Shown: positions 28,806-38,670, counted from the first letter of the stretch. The stretch: DNA of 64,000 bases from Caballeronia sp. LZ062 (GCF_031450785.1 NZ_JARTWB010000002.1:1736001-1800000); one strand, 5' to 3'. Made by a program: numbers and translations. Notes: generated from the letters alone by a model not told the origin.

Positions 28806-30176
28806 ATGGATACCACAGCAACAACCCAACGCGACACCACCGCCCTCGAACGATTCTTCGGCATTCGCGCGGCGGGCTCGCGCACGAAGACCGAAATCGT
28901 CGCGGGCATCACCACGTTCCTCACGGCGATGTACATCATCGTCGTCAATCCCGGCATTCTTTCGCAGGCCGGCGTGCCGTTTCCGGCGGCGCTCACGGCA
29001 ACCGTCATCGTCAGCTTTCTCGGCAGCTGCGCGATGGGCCTCTACGCGCGCAATCCCGTGCTGGTCGCGCCCGGCATGGGCATGAACGCGCTCTTCGCCT
29101 TCGTGATGGTCCACGGCGGCAAGATGCCGTGGCAGACGGCGCTCGGCTGCGTGTTCTGGGCCGGCGTGATCTTCGCGGTGCTCGCGGTGTTCAACGCGCG
29201 CAAGCTCGTCGTGGATGCGATTCCCGCGAACCTGCGCCATGCGGTGTCGTGCGGCATCGGCTTGTTTATTAGCCTGATCGGGCTCGTGAACGCGAAGTTC
29301 GTCGTCGGCGATCCGGTGACCATCGTGCACTCGGCATCGCTCAATCCGGTCGTCATCACGTTCCTGATCGGCCTTGCCGTCACGACGATCCTGGTCGCGC
29401 GCAAGGTGACCGGCGCGCTGATGCTCGGCATCGTGTTCACGACGATCATCGCCATTCCGATCGGCCGCGTCTGGGGCGACGGCACCGCGTACTGGCCCGC
29501 CGCCATCGCCACGAAAACGCTGGTGAACTGGAACGGCCTGTTCTCCGCGCCGGACTTCTCGGGCATCTGGCAACTGGACCTCACGGGCGCGCTGAAAGTG
29601 GTTTACTGGCCGTTCATCTTCGTGATGCTCTTCACGTCGTTCTTCGACGCGCTTTCCACTTTCATGGCGATCTCGGAGGCCGGCAAGCTCTTCGACGCGA
29701 ACGGCAACCCGCGCAACATTCGCCAGTCGATGATGGTGGACGCGTTCTCCGCGCTGGTTTCCGCGCCGCTCGGCACGAGTCCCGCGAACGCCTATATCGA
29801 ATCGGCAGCGGGCATTTCGGCGGGCGGGCGCACCGGGCTCGTCGCCGTCGTCGCGGGCCTGTGCTTCCTGCCGTTCCTGTTTCTCTCGCCGCTCCTCTCG
29901 CTCGTTCCGGCAATCGCGACCGCGCCCGCGCTCGTGCTCGTCGGCGTGTTCATGATGGAAGCGATCACGCAGATCGAATGGCATCGCTTCGATGAAGCCA
30001 TTCCCGCGTTCCTCGCGATGATCCTGATCCCGCTGACCTACTCGATCACCGACGGCGTCGCGTACGGCTTTCTCGCGTTCGTCGTGCTCAAGTCGGCGAC
30101 GGGGCGCTTCAAGGAGATCAAGCCGGCGATGTGGATCATCGCGGCCTTCTCGCTCGTATTGCTTTCGCAGCTGTAG
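28806..30176 (+). CDS. NCS2-family purine permease (AzgA type)
   Basis: A 456-residue inner-membrane transporter of the AzgA/GhxP group, which takes up adenine, guanine or hypoxanthine with protons. It begins with the group's FFGIRAAGSRTKTEIVAGIT and has APGMGMNALF and FFDALSTFMAISEAGKL, both part of the central substrate site, within roughly 12-14 hydrophobic segments. It stands between the adenine and guanine deaminase genes, so it probably supplies both. Confidence 0.92.
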   Translation: MDTTATTQRDTTALERFFGIRAAGSRTKTEIVAGITTFLTAMYIIVVNPGILSQAGVPFPAALTATVIVSFLGSCAMGLYARNPVLVAPGMGMNALFAFVMVHGGKMPWQTALGCVFWAGVIFAVLAVFNARKLVVDAIPANLRHAVSCGIGLFISLIGLVNAKFVVGDPVTIVHSASLNPVVITFLIGLAVTTILVARKVTGALMLGIVFTTIIAIPIGRVWGDGTAYWPAAIATKTLVNWNGLFSAPDFSGIWQLDLTGALKVVYWPFIFVMLFTSFFDALSTFMAISEAGKLFDANGNPRNIRQSMMVDAFSALVSAPLGTSPANAYIESAAGISAGGRTGLVAVVAGLCFLPFLFLSPLLSLVPAIATAPALVLVGVFMMEAITQIEWHRFDEAIPAFLAMILIPLTYSITDGVAYGFLAFVVLKSATGRFKEIKPAMWIIAAFSLVLLSQL

Positions 30177-30205
30177 ACATCACTAGAAATCGGAGACGTT
30201 GCACC

Positions 30206-31534
30206 ATGACTCAGACCGCCTACCGCGCCCAGTTGCTCACCTTCCGCGAAGACCCCGCGCTTGCCGCCGACGGCGCGGTGTACGAGGCCGACGGCCTTCT
30301 GATCGTCGAGGACGGCAAAGTGGTCGCGGCGGGCGCGTATGCGTCGCTGCGCGACACGCTCGGCGCGGACGCGATCGTTCACACCATGCGCGACAAGCTG
30401 ATCGTGCCGGGCTTCATCGACTCGCATATTCACTTTCCGCAGACGGACATGATCGCGTCGCCCGCGCCGGGTCTTCTGCCGTGGCTCGACACGTACACGT
30501 TTCCGACCGAGCGCGGCTTCGAGAACCCGGCCGTCGCGCGCGAGACGGCGAGCTTTTTCCTCGATGAACTGCTCGCGTGCGGCACGACCACGGCGCTCGT
30601 CTACTGCACCGTGCACAAGCAATCCGCCGATGCGTTCTTTACCGAGAGCGAGGCGCGCAATCTGCGCATGGTGGCGGGCAAGGTGCTGATGGACCGCAAC
30701 TGCCCCGAATTCCTGCGCGACACGGCGCAATCGGGATATGACGACAGCGCCGAGCTCATCGCGCGCTGGCATGGCCGCGGGCGTCAGCATTACGCGCTGA
30801 CGCCGCGCTTCGCGCCGACATCGACCGAAGCGCAGTTGGAAGCGTGCGGCGCGCTCGCGCAGCAGCATCACGACGTGTTCATTCAGACGCACGTCGCGGA
30901 GAACACCGACGAGATCAAGTGGGTCGAGAGCCTTTTTCCGGGGCATCGCAGCTATCTCGACGTCTACGATCACTACGGCCTCCTGCGGCGGCGCGCGGTG
31001 TATGGCCACTGCATCCATCTCGACGATACCGACCGGCAGCGCATGGCCGAAACGGGCGCGGTGGCGTCGCATTGTCCGACGTCGAACCTGTTTCTCGGCA
31101 GCGGTTTGTTCGATTTCGAGAAAGCTGGCGCGTCGAAGATGCCCGTGGCGCTCGCGACGGACGTCGGCGGCGGCACGTCGTTTTCCATGCTCCAGACGAT
31201 GAACGAAGCGCACAAGGTTGCGCGTCTGACGGGGCATCACTTAAGCGCGACACGCATGTTCTGGCTCGCGACGACGGGCGCGGCGCAAGTGCTCGAACTC
31301 GACGACAAGATCGGCACGCTCGCGCCCGGCAGCGAAGCGGATTTCGTCGTGCTCGACCCGGCCGCGACGCCGCTGCTCGCGCGGCGCACGGCGCGTGTGG
31401 AGTCGCTTGAAGAACTGCTGTTCGCGTTTGCGCTGCTCGGCGACGACCGCGCCGTGTTCGAAACCTACGCGGCAGGCAAGCGTGTGCACGAGCGCGAGCG
31501 GCGCAACCCGGCGGCGCTGGAACTGGCGGCCTGA
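30206..31534 (+). CDS. guaD: Guanine deaminase
   Basis: GuaD hydrolyses guanine to xanthine and ammonia. The 442-residue amidohydrolase has the first metal pair H74 and H76 in IDSHIHFPQTDMIA, the family-typical LPWLDTYTFPTE, QTHVAENTDEIKW, YGHCIHLDD and ALATDVGGGTSFSML. The ATG at 30206 has a GGAGA upstream. It is the last gene of the purine block and is followed by a terminator; its product feeds XdhAB directly. Confidence 0.95.
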   Translation: MTQTAYRAQLLTFREDPALAADGAVYEADGLLIVEDGKVVAAGAYASLRDTLGADAIVHTMRDKLIVPGFIDSHIHFPQTDMIASPAPGLLPWLDTYTFPTERGFENPAVARETASFFLDELLACGTTTALVYCTVHKQSADAFFTESEARNLRMVAGKVLMDRNCPEFLRDTAQSGYDDSAELIARWHGRGRQHYALTPRFAPTSTEAQLEACGALAQQHHDVFIQTHVAENTDEIKWVESLFPGHRSYLDVYDHYGLLRRRAVYGHCIHLDDTDRQRMAETGAVASHCPTSNLFLGSGLFDFEKAGASKMPVALATDVGGGTSFSMLQTMNEAHKVARLTGHHLSATRMFWLATTGAAQVLELDDKIGTLAPGSEADFVVLDPAATPLLARRTARVESLEELLFAFALLGDDRAVFETYAAGKRVHERERRNPAALELAA

Positions 31535-31546
31535 GTGTCGATTAAG

Positions 31547-31572
31547 CGCCCTTCCGACGAAGGGCGTTTTTC
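31547..31572 (+). terminator. Intrinsic terminator after guaD
   Basis: CGCCCTTC pairs with GAAGGGCG around a 4-base loop (31547-31566), followed by TTTTTC. Confidence 0.88.
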
Positions 31573-31663
31573 TTTGCGATGTGGATCGAGCGCGCTCATC
31601 CGAGCACAATTTTTGCGCGCTCGCTAAAGTGCAAGCTTTCGTCCGTCACCGTGAAGACTCCCT

Positions 31664-32104
31664 ATGAAGGCCGACGCGCTTCTATTACGCCTAGCCGCAT
31701 CACTCGCACTCGCCGCGCTGGCCACGCCGTCACATGCGCGCGCAATCGAAGCGCAGCTCGATTGCCGCTCCACCGCGCACGATTTCATCGCGCCGCTTCA
31801 GCAAGACGGGTTGATCGAGAAGAAGCCGATGCGCGTGGAGCCGAACTCGGTCAACGCGTTCAAGGCGGTCAAAGGCGCGGTGCTGACCGCGTACGGTTTC
31901 AAGGTGTATGCGGTCGTCGGCTACCAGAAGGACGATCCGATCTTCAAACAGGGCAACGGTGAGCCGATTGCGGATTCGGCTTACGGCGTGGTCGTCTGGG
32001 CCAGCGACGACGCCGTGCAGGAGAAGGTCGACGCAGCGGGCAGCGACGCGGACGTGCACCACGTCGCGCCCTTCATCACGGCGATTTTCTGCAAAGGTCC
32101 TTGA
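31664..32104 (+). CDS. Exported protein of unknown function
   Basis: A 146-residue protein with a signal peptide (about residues 1-27, cut near SHARA). The mature part has two cysteines, one near the start in LDCRSTAHD and one at the end in AIFCKGP, that could form a disulfide. The segment AYGFKVYAVVGYQKDDPIF is distinctive but I cannot name the family. It lies between the guaD terminator and the convergent phosphonate operon, and is probably its own transcription unit. Confidence 0.75.
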   Translation: MKADALLLRLAASLALAALATPSHARAIEAQLDCRSTAHDFIAPLQQDGLIEKKPMRVEPNSVNAFKAVKGAVLTAYGFKVYAVVGYQKDDPIFKQGNGEPIADSAYGVVVWASDDAVQEKVDAAGSDADVHHVAPFITAIFCKGP

Positions 32105-32113
32105 GGCTTACGC

Positions 32114-33178
32114 TTAACGCAGCAGTTCCGCGACGGACGCAACGAGGCGGTCCATGTCGCTGGCGTCGAGCGCGCCCATCGTCGAGATGCGGAAGAGCGT
32201 CTTGGACAAGCCGCCCTGCCCCGCGTAGATCACGAAGCCCTTGGCCTTCAACGCATCGTGCAGCGTTTCGTAGCTGATGCCCGCCGGCAGCCGATACGCG
32301 CGCAACACGACCGACGATTCGTCCGCCGGCAATGCGCTTTCGATGCCGAGCGCCGCAAAGCCCGCGCGCACTTGCTCCGCGAGCGCCGCATAACGCGCGT
32401 GACGCTTACGCCAGCCGCCTTCGTCCTCGAATTCGCGCAACGCCTCGACGAGCGCGTAGTACGCATGCACGGACGGCGTGAACGGCGTGTTGCGCGCGTC
32501 CTGCAGCTTGGCAAGCCGCGCGATGCCGAGGTAGTACGTGCGGCTCGCGGCCTTCGCCAGCGCGTCGCGCCGCACGATCACGAATGCCGCGCCCGGCACG
32601 CCGTGCAGGCACTTGTTGGCGGTCGCCGCGACTGCGACGATGCCGCCGCCGTCGAAGTCGATTGCTTCCGCGCCGAAGCTGCTCACGCCATCGACCAGCA
32701 AGCCGACGCCGCGTTCGGCGCACGCCCGCGAGAGCGCGTACAGCGGATTCAGGCGGCCGGTCGTCGTCTCGTGATGGATGATCGCGACGTGCGAGAACGC
32801 TTTCTCGTCGATCAATTTGACGATCGCGTCGGTGTTCGGCGCCTGCATCCATTCGTACTTCAGCACTTCATGCTCGATGCCGTATTGCGTCGCGATCTGC
32901 GCGATGCGGTCGCCATACACGCCGTTTTCCACGACGAGCAGCCGCCCGCCTTCCGGCACGAGGCCCGCGATCATGCTTTCGACGGCAGCCGTGCCGGAGC
33001 CGGTCATCAGCACCGCTGTCCACTTCGCGGGATCGAGCGCGTAGGCGGCGACGAGCCGCGCTCTCGCTTCGTCCTGCAAGTCGAAGAACTCCGGCTCGCG
33101 ATGGCACATGTCTGTCTGCAACAGGCTGTTGCGCACGCGTTCGGTGAGCGTGACGGGACCGGGATTGAGCAGCAGCAT
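32114..33178 (-). CDS. phnW: 2-aminoethylphosphonate transaminase
   Basis: This 354-residue PLP enzyme of the PhnW/AEPT type interconverts phosphonoacetaldehyde and 2-aminoethylphosphonate (AEP). It opens LLLNPGPVTLTERVR, has MTGSGTAAVESM, the PLP aspartate D163 in LLVDGVSSFGAE, the PLP lysine K189 in ATANKCLHGVPG and a C-terminal YAGQGGLSKTLFRI. In this operon, with PEP mutase and decarboxylase upstream, it works in the biosynthetic direction. Its ATG overlaps the decarboxylase stop by one base. It is the last gene of the operon; no strong terminator is visible before the convergent gene 9 bases away. Confidence 0.92.
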   Translation of the reverse strand: MLLLNPGPVTLTERVRNSLLQTDMCHREPEFFDLQDEARARLVAAYALDPAKWTAVLMTGSGTAAVESMIAGLVPEGGRLLVVENGVYGDRIAQIATQYGIEHEVLKYEWMQAPNTDAIVKLIDEKAFSHVAIIHHETTTGRLNPLYALSRACAERGVGLLVDGVSSFGAEAIDFDGGGIVAVAATANKCLHGVPGAAFVIVRRDALAKAASRTYYLGIARLAKLQDARNTPFTPSVHAYYALVEALREFEDEGGWRKRHARYAALAEQVRAGFAALGIESALPADESSVVLRAYRLPAGISYETLHDALKAKGFVIYAGQGGLSKTLFRISTMGALDASDMDRLVASVAELLR

Positions 33179-34356
33179 CAGCGTTCTCCGATGTGTCGTT
33201 GCAGGCGCGCGCGCACGTCTTCCGGCGTGATCTTCGGGCGCGGCAGGTCGGCGGGCGTGCCGGTGCGGATCGACAGGCGCGCGAAGCGTGCGCCTTCGGG
33301 CGCTTGCGCATCGATGAGGCGGTCGATCACGCCGATGTCGTCGCCGTCGAGCGCGAGCGCGTAGCCGCACGCCGCCGCGATCGACGCGAAATCGACGCCG
33401 CGCGACACGGTCGCCTGTCCGCCGGTCGATTCGTGCGCGCCGTTGTCGAGCAACAGGTGGATCAGATTGGACGGGCCGTACGCGCCGAGCGTCGAAAACG
33501 CGCCCATGCGCATGAGCGCGGCGCCGTCGCCGTCGAGCGCGACGACGGTCAGGTCCGGTCGCGACAGCGCGAGGCCGAGCGCCATCGGCGTCACGCAGCC
33601 CATGGAGCCGACGAGATACAGCTGATTCTCGCGGTCGTCGATAGCGTACAGTTCGCGGCCACAGAAGCCGGTCGATGCCAGGACGACCGTCGAATCCTTC
33701 GGCGTGCGTGCGATCACGCGCTCCAGCGCGGCATGACGTGTCACGCGCTCGCCTTCGAATCGGTCGACCGGCGCGGCGGCTTCGGCGGAGCGCACGCCCG
33801 ACAGCCCGGTCTTCTTCAGCTCGTATGGCGCAACGCTGCCCTTCTGCATGACGAGCGCATACGGACGGCCCGTGCGGTCCATGTAGTCGGTCGCGCGATC
33901 AAGCGCCGGGCCGATGGCGTCCGCTTCCGTCGGGAAAAGCTCCCACGGAATCTCCATCGTGTCGAGCATCTGCGGCGTGATCGGGCCCATCAGCGCGTGC
34001 TGCGGCTCGTCTGCGACGCCCGGCTGGCCGCGCCACGTCACGATCAGAAGCTGCGGCAGGCGAAACGTCCACGTGAGCGAGGTCAGCGGGCTCACCGCGT
34101 TGCCGAGCCCGGAGTTTTGCATCATCGCGATGCCGCGACGTTTGCGCTCGCTGTTCCGCGTGCCGCTTCCTGCACCAAGCGCGACGCCCGCAATCAGCGC
34201 GACCGCATCGCCTTCGTTCGCCGCCGACACGTAGTGCAGCGATTCGTCCTGCAGCACGTAGTTGATGAACGGCGTGAGAAAGGAGCACGGCACGCCCGCG
34301 TACCAGTCGAAGCCGCGCGCGCGCGCCGCCTCGACGAACTGGGCGGCCTCAATCAC
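33178..34356 (-). CDS. ppd: Phosphonopyruvate decarboxylase
   Basis: The enzyme uses thiamine diphosphate and magnesium to decarboxylate phosphonopyruvate to phosphonoacetaldehyde, the step that pulls the unfavourable PEP mutase reaction forward. The 392-residue product has the N-terminal [16 protein letters not shown], the catalytic glutamate E48 in ANEGDAVAL, and the TPP/Mg motif [13 protein letters not shown] through [14 protein letters not shown], which is characteristic. A short basic insertion around residues 62-74 ([13 protein letters not shown]) is not usual in the family and may be a surface loop. It overlaps the PEP mutase gene by eight bases. Confidence 0.94.
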   Translation of the reverse strand: MIEAAQFVEAARARGFDWYAGVPCSFLTPFINYVLQDESLHYVSAANEGDAVALIAGVALGAGSGTRNSERKRRGIAMMQNSGLGNAVSPLTSLTWTFRLPQLLIVTWRGQPGVADEPQHALMGPITPQMLDTMEIPWELFPTEADAIGPALDRATDYMDRTGRPYALVMQKGSVAPYELKKTGLSGVRSAEAAAPVDRFEGERVTRHAALERVIARTPKDSTVVLASTGFCGRELYAIDDRENQLYLVGSMGCVTPMALGLALSRPDLTVVALDGDGAALMRMGAFSTLGAYGPSNLIHLLLDNGAHESTGGQATVSRGVDFASIAAACGYALALDGDDIGVIDRLIDAQAPEGARFARLSIRTGTPADLPRPKITPEDVRARLQRHIGER

Positions 34357-36046
34357 GCGCGTTCTCCAGACCTTCGGAGCCGATCGGCGTTTGACCGTGC
34401 GCGAAGTCGCCCGCGCGGCGGAAGTCGTCCAGGTCGTTCACGCCGCGCCAGTGGCCGTGCACGTACTGCACTTCGATCTTTTCGCCCGCCGCGACGAGCG
34501 CGTTCAGGAGCGCTGCCATGTCGAGCGTGTCGAAGTCGGGGCGCTGCTGAAGCTGCGCGAGCACCGCGAGCAGGCGATCACGTGCACTGCTGCGCACATT
34601 GATGAGACCCATCCAGCGGCCCTGCGGCGCGCGGCCTTCGGTCAGACCGTGTCCCGCGCCGACCACGCTTTCCAGCCACACTTTCTGGCCGAAGAGCGCG
34701 CGGTCATCCGGTTGCGAGCAGTAAGCGAAGTCGGTCGCGGACGCGCCCGATTGCGGCGTCTGCGACGAATCGACGACGACGCAGAAGTCGCTCGGCGATT
34801 CGACGAGATCGCGCAGGATGTAGCTGCGGAACAGCAAATCGCCGTAGGAGAGCACCGTGTCGCCGGTGATGTGCTTCGCGGCGCACGCGAGCGATGCCAG
34901 TTCGCCCGTCGACGCGTGCTTGTCGTTGACGACGAGCCGCACGCCCGACGTATCGATCGCATCGGCACGGTAGCCACCGACCACGGTGATGTCGTTGATG
35001 CCTTCCTTTTTGAACGCCTCGACGAGATGGCGCAAAAGCGGCTTGCCCGCGACCGGCAGCATCACTTTCGGACGATCCGCCGTCACGGCTTCGAGACCCG
35101 CGCCGCGGCTCGCCGCCAGCACGACCGCGCTGCGCTTTTCGTTGGCCGCCGTCAGATAGATGTTCTCTGCCGCCGAGTATTCGTCGGCGTCTTGCAGGCG
35201 GAAAATCTCGTTCACCGTCGCGATGCGGTCTTCAACATTGACGAGCGTTTCGCTGTCGTGGATTTCCTTCGCGATGGCCTGCATCGCCGACACCGCGCCG
35301 CGAATCAGATGGTTCGCCCAGATCACGCAGCTGATGCCCGCCTGACGGAACGCGTCGGTCGGCGTGCTGTAGTACTTCGTCGGCACGATCACGAGCGGAC
35401 CGCGCCCGGCCCATTCGCGCGCGAAGGTCAGGATTTCGTCGGGCTTCGAGAGCTTGCTGTGGATCAGGATCGCGTCTGCGCCCGCCTGGCGATATGCCTC
35501 GGCGCGCTTGAGCGCCTCTTCCATGCCCCAACCGGCGATCAGCGCCTCGACGCGCGCCACGATCGAAAAGTTAGGATCGCTCTGCGAATCCTTGCCTGCC
35601 TTGATCTTTCCGCAGAACTCGTCCATGTCGGCGAGCGGCTGCGCTTCGCCGTTGATGAAGCTGTTGGTCTTCGGGAACTGCTTGTCCTCGATGCACACGC
35701 CCGCGATGCCGCGCTGCTCCAGCTTCTTCACGAGCCGGCGCACGTTGTTGAAGTTGCCGTAGCCGGTGTCGCCGTCGAGCAGAATGGGCAAGTCACTCGC
35801 GTCGGCCATGAATTCGAGGTTATCGACGACCTGCGTCCAGCTTGCTTCGTTGTTGTCGCGCACGCCGAACTGCGCGGAGATCGACAGGCCCGAGCCCCAG
35901 ATCGCCTTGAAACCGGCTTCCTTCGCGATGCGCGCGGAGATGCCGTTGTGCGCTTCCATCAGGAATTCGAGGCGGTTGCTTTGCAGCATCTCGCGCAGAC
36001 GCATGGTGCGCGAGTAGCCGACGGGAATGGTTCCGGGTGCGTTCAT
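34349..36046 (-). CDS. pepM: Phosphoenolpyruvate mutase fused to a nucleotidyltransferase (PepM-PntC type)
   Basis: The N-terminal domain (about 1-300 of 565 residues) rearranges PEP to phosphonopyruvate, the entry to nearly all natural C-P compounds. It has the diagnostic EDK(X)5NS motif at 120-129 ([10 protein letters not shown]), LDGDTGYGN and [16 protein letters not shown]. The C-terminal domain (about 305-560) is a sugar-nucleotidyltransferase-like fold ([38 protein letters not shown]) of the kind that activates AEP as CMP-AEP. Its nucleotide loop reads AASRGAGL rather than the common AAGxGxRL. It starts in a four-base overlap with the second nucleotidyltransferase gene. Confidence 0.94.
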   Translation of the reverse strand: MNAPGTIPVGYSRTMRLREMLQSNRLEFLMEAHNGISARIAKEAGFKAIWGSGLSISAQFGVRDNNEASWTQVVDNLEFMADASDLPILLDGDTGYGNFNNVRRLVKKLEQRGIAGVCIEDKQFPKTNSFINGEAQPLADMDEFCGKIKAGKDSQSDPNFSIVARVEALIAGWGMEEALKRAEAYRQAGADAILIHSKLSKPDEILTFAREWAGRGPLVIVPTKYYSTPTDAFRQAGISCVIWANHLIRGAVSAMQAIAKEIHDSETLVNVEDRIATVNEIFRLQDADEYSAAENIYLTAANEKRSAVVLAASRGAGLEAVTADRPKVMLPVAGKPLLRHLVEAFKKEGINDITVVGGYRADAIDTSGVRLVVNDKHASTGELASLACAAKHITGDTVLSYGDLLFRSYILRDLVESPSDFCVVVDSSQTPQSGASATDFAYCSQPDDRALFGQKVWLESVVGAGHGLTEGRAPQGRWMGLINVRSSARDRLLAVLAQLQQRPDFDTLDMAALLNALVAAGEKIEVQYVHGHWRGVNDLDDFRRAGDFAHGQTPIGSEGLENARD

Positions 36047-36819
36047 TGTTGGGATGCTCCTGCAAACTCACGTAGCGGTTGCAACTGCGGCAGCACTTCG
36101 TCGGCTGCGCGCGTTACATCGTTCTGAAAGTCGATTTCGATCCACGGCGCGCCGGTGACATCGGCGATATCGAACACGTGGGCTTTTTCCAACAGCAGGT
36201 CGCGCACCGCTTCTTCATGCGGCATCTTCGCGCGGCCCGTCTCGACGTAATGCGCGACGATCTCGGCAAGACGCGCGGCCGTCTTCTCGTCGAAGCGGAA
36301 GAAGCCGACCGATTCGCCGATGGTGTCGTACGTGAGGCCCGCCGCGACCTGCTTGCGCAGTTCCACCGGCACGCCGTTCTCGACGCACAGCTTCACCGGC
36401 TCGTCGCCGGCTTCGAAGTCGCGGTCGATAAGCAGGCGGTTCACGGCGCCGCCAGCGACCAGCGGTTCGATGATGCGCTCATCGTAGAGCACGTCGGCAT
36501 CCATCAGCAGCACGTCGCCGCCGCGCGTCATGGCTTCGCGCGCCGTGTGAACCGACAACACGCTGCCGAGCGTGAATTCCTCGTTCACGACGATTTCCGT
36601 CTTCGGCTTCCAGTCGATCGACGCCAGTTCCGCCTCGATCTGTTCGTGCTTGAAGCCGGTCACGAAGACGATTTCATCGACGCCCGCGCCCTTCAGATAA
36701 TGAAGATGGCGTTCGAGAAGCGACGCGTCGCCGAAGCGCAGCAGGCACTTCGGCTTTTGCTGGCCCTCGGGCTGAACGAGACGAAGTCCCATCCCGGCCG
36801 CAAGAATGATTGCGCGCAT
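36043..36819 (-). CDS. Nucleotidyltransferase (LicC/cytidylyltransferase-like)
   Basis: A 258-residue free-standing NTP transferase with a canonical nucleotide loop ([14 protein letters not shown] and [10 protein letters not shown]), a metal aspartate in [12 protein letters not shown], and [15 protein letters not shown] near the end, as in choline-phosphate and inositol-phosphate cytidylyltransferases. It would activate a phospho- or phosphono-alcohol for the CDP-alcohol phosphotransferase in this operon; whether it or the PepM-fused domain handles AEP is not clear. The ATG at 36819 follows AAGGGA and starts 25 bases after the flippase gene. Confidence 0.85.
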   Translation of the reverse strand: MRAIILAAGMGLRLVQPEGQQKPKCLLRFGDASLLERHLHYLKGAGVDEIVFVTGFKHEQIEAELASIDWKPKTEIVVNEEFTLGSVLSVHTAREAMTRGGDVLLMDADVLYDERIIEPLVAGGAVNRLLIDRDFEAGDEPVKLCVENGVPVELRKQVAAGLTYDTIGESVGFFRFDEKTAARLAEIVAHYVETGRAKMPHEEAVRDLLLEKAHVFDIADVTGAPWIEIDFQNDVTRAADEVLPQLQPLREFAGASQQ

Positions 36820-36844
36820 GGTTGTTGTTCCCTTCGAGGGTGAA

Positions 36845-37861
36845 TCAGTCGATATCCGGCACGCGCGCAAGACGGCGGCGCTGCCAGCCTTTTTCAACGA
36901 AATGCAGATAGACGATGCCCGGCACGCCCAGCAAGAGCTCGCGGGCACGCTTGGCCAGCGAGAGCGCCAGCGCCGTTTCGGGCGGCAGGCCGACGAGGCG
37001 CGCGAGCAGCAGATAACCGCCCTCCTGCACGCCGAGCGAGCCGGGAATGGCGAACGCCGCGCCGCGAATGGCCTGACCCAGGCTTTCGAGCAGCAGCGCC
37101 TCCGTCCAGCCGACCGGATGCCCGAGCAGATCGAGCACGATCCAGACTTCGCCCGTGCCGACGATCCAGCCAAGCATGCTCAGGCCGAAACTCGCCGCCA
37201 CCTTGCCGCGCTCGCGATACAGCGCGTGAACCGCCGTATCGACCGCCTCGGCGCGCGTGACGAGCGACGACCAGTCGCGCTTCTTCGAAAAGCGCGCTGC
37301 GATGCCGGATGCGAAGCGCATCGCGCGGCCGAACAAACCGCGCCGCTGCGCGAGATAGAACCCGAAGATCATCGCCCCGATGACGCCGACGACCGCCAGC
37401 ACCGCAATCGACACGACCGTCGACGAGCCGCCCGCCGCGTAGCCCGTCAAGAGGACGACGCCGACGAGCGCGAACAGCAGTTGCGCGACGGTCTGCATCG
37501 TCGTGCTGACGGTGATGACGGCGGCGGCGTCGCGCGCGCGCATGCCGCGCTGCGAGAGATGCCGGACCATCAGCATCGGCCCGCCGATCTGCCCGGCGGG
37601 CATCAGACTATTGACCGATTCGCCTGCCCAGCGCGCGAGCAGCGCGTCGCGCAGCGTGACGTCGCGTTCGTTGCGGGAAAAGAGCACGCTGATCGCGCCG
37701 GCGTCGAGCACGAGCGGCGCAAAGTGGAACGCGGCCACGGCGAAGAGGCCCCAGCCTGCGGCGGCGAGCGTCGTAGCGACGGAGCCGAAGCCTTGCCAGC
37801 CGAGCAGCGCGATGAACAACACCACGCCGATCGACAGCAGAAACGTCCCGGCGCGACTCAT
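36845..37861 (-). CDS. Flippase-like integral membrane protein (LPG_synthase_TM/UPF0104)
   Basis: The 338-residue protein has about eight hydrophobic segments and the family marks NSLMPAGQIGGPMLMVRHL and GAAFAIPGSLGVQEGGYLLL. This fold occurs in the flippase half of MprF and in hopanoid-associated HpnL, so a role in moving a modified lipid across the inner membrane fits the operon. The start at 37861 overlaps the oxygenase stop (ATGA). Confidence 0.85.
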   Translation of the reverse strand: MSRAGTFLLSIGVVLFIALLGWQGFGSVATTLAAAGWGLFAVAAFHFAPLVLDAGAISVLFSRNERDVTLRDALLARWAGESVNSLMPAGQIGGPMLMVRHLSQRGMRARDAAAVITVSTTMQTVAQLLFALVGVVLLTGYAAGGSSTVVSIAVLAVVGVIGAMIFGFYLAQRRGLFGRAMRFASGIAARFSKKRDWSSLVTRAEAVDTAVHALYRERGKVAASFGLSMLGWIVGTGEVWIVLDLLGHPVGWTEALLLESLGQAIRGAAFAIPGSLGVQEGGYLLLARLVGLPPETALALSLAKRARELLLGVPGIVYLHFVEKGWQRRRLARVPDID

Positions 37862-38670
37862 GCCTGCCCGTTCTTGCCGCCTTTGCGGCGAAAGACCTGC
37901 TTGAACCCGAAGTACGCGATCGAGTCCTTCATGTTCGAAATGAAACGCTGGAACGGCCGCATTTCCGGGTTCGTGACGTACTCGAACGTGAGGGACACGC
38001 GCATCTCGTTCTCGCCGAGCGGCGTCACGCGATGCCGGAGCTTGTCGCCGTCGAAGAACACCAGCGCGCCCGGCGGATACTGCACGGAGCCGGGTTGCGG
38101 CGGCACGTTTGGCGTGCGCGTATGCAGTTCGTAGTCGAGACGGCACGACGAATCGTCGATCACGCCGAGCAGCATGGTGTAGCGCCGGCCGTTGTAGTAC
38201 GACGTGTCGTAATGCCAGCCGATGTGATCGCCGGGGCGGGTATAGAAATACAGCGCGTAGGCGTGAGGATCGTCTTCGGGCGAGAGTTGCAGCTTGTCGC
38301 CGCTTACCGCCTCCAGCCACTTGATGAGCGCCTCGGAGCGGTACAAGTCCGCGATGAACGGCGCGAGCTTGTCGAGCGTGTGACGGCTCACGCTGCCGCC
38401 CGCCTTGTGCCCCGGCAAGTAGTTGCGGTTAACGGCCGGCATCACGTCGTGGACGGCGGCGATCAGGCGTTCGGTATAGTCGCGCGGAAGGAAGTCGTCG
38501 AGATAAAGGAAGGAGCCTTGCTTCTCGTAGTCGGCGTGCAGCCTGGGCGTGGACAATGTCGCCAGACGCGCGTTGAGCGTCGCGTCGATGTCGCGCGGTG
38601 ACGGGCGGCTCGCGCGGTCTACCTGTGACTGTCCCGGATGCTGGTTGACCGGAGTTGCCGTATCGCTCAT
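37858..38670 (-). CDS. 2-oxoglutarate/Fe(II)-dependent oxygenase
   Basis: A 270-residue protein with the iron facial triad H153 and D155 in GWHYDTSYYNGR and H213 in DKLRHRVTP, plus R224 in NEMRVSLTFEY for 2-oxoglutarate. The HxD form argues for hydroxylation rather than halogenation, where the Asp is replaced by Gly. Within this operon the natural guess is hydroxylation of the aminoethylphosphonate group or of the lipid that carries it. The start ATG at 38670 overlaps the stop of the phosphotransferase gene. Confidence 0.86.
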   Translation of the reverse strand: MSDTATPVNQHPGQSQVDRASRPSPRDIDATLNARLATLSTPRLHADYEKQGSFLYLDDFLPRDYTERLIAAVHDVMPAVNRNYLPGHKAGGSVSRHTLDKLAPFIADLYRSEALIKWLEAVSGDKLQLSPEDDPHAYALYFYTRPGDHIGWHYDTSYYNGRRYTMLLGVIDDSSCRLDYELHTRTPNVPPQPGSVQYPPGALVFFDGDKLRHRVTPLGENEMRVSLTFEYVTNPEMRPFQRFISNMKDSIAYFGFKQVFRRKGGKNGQA

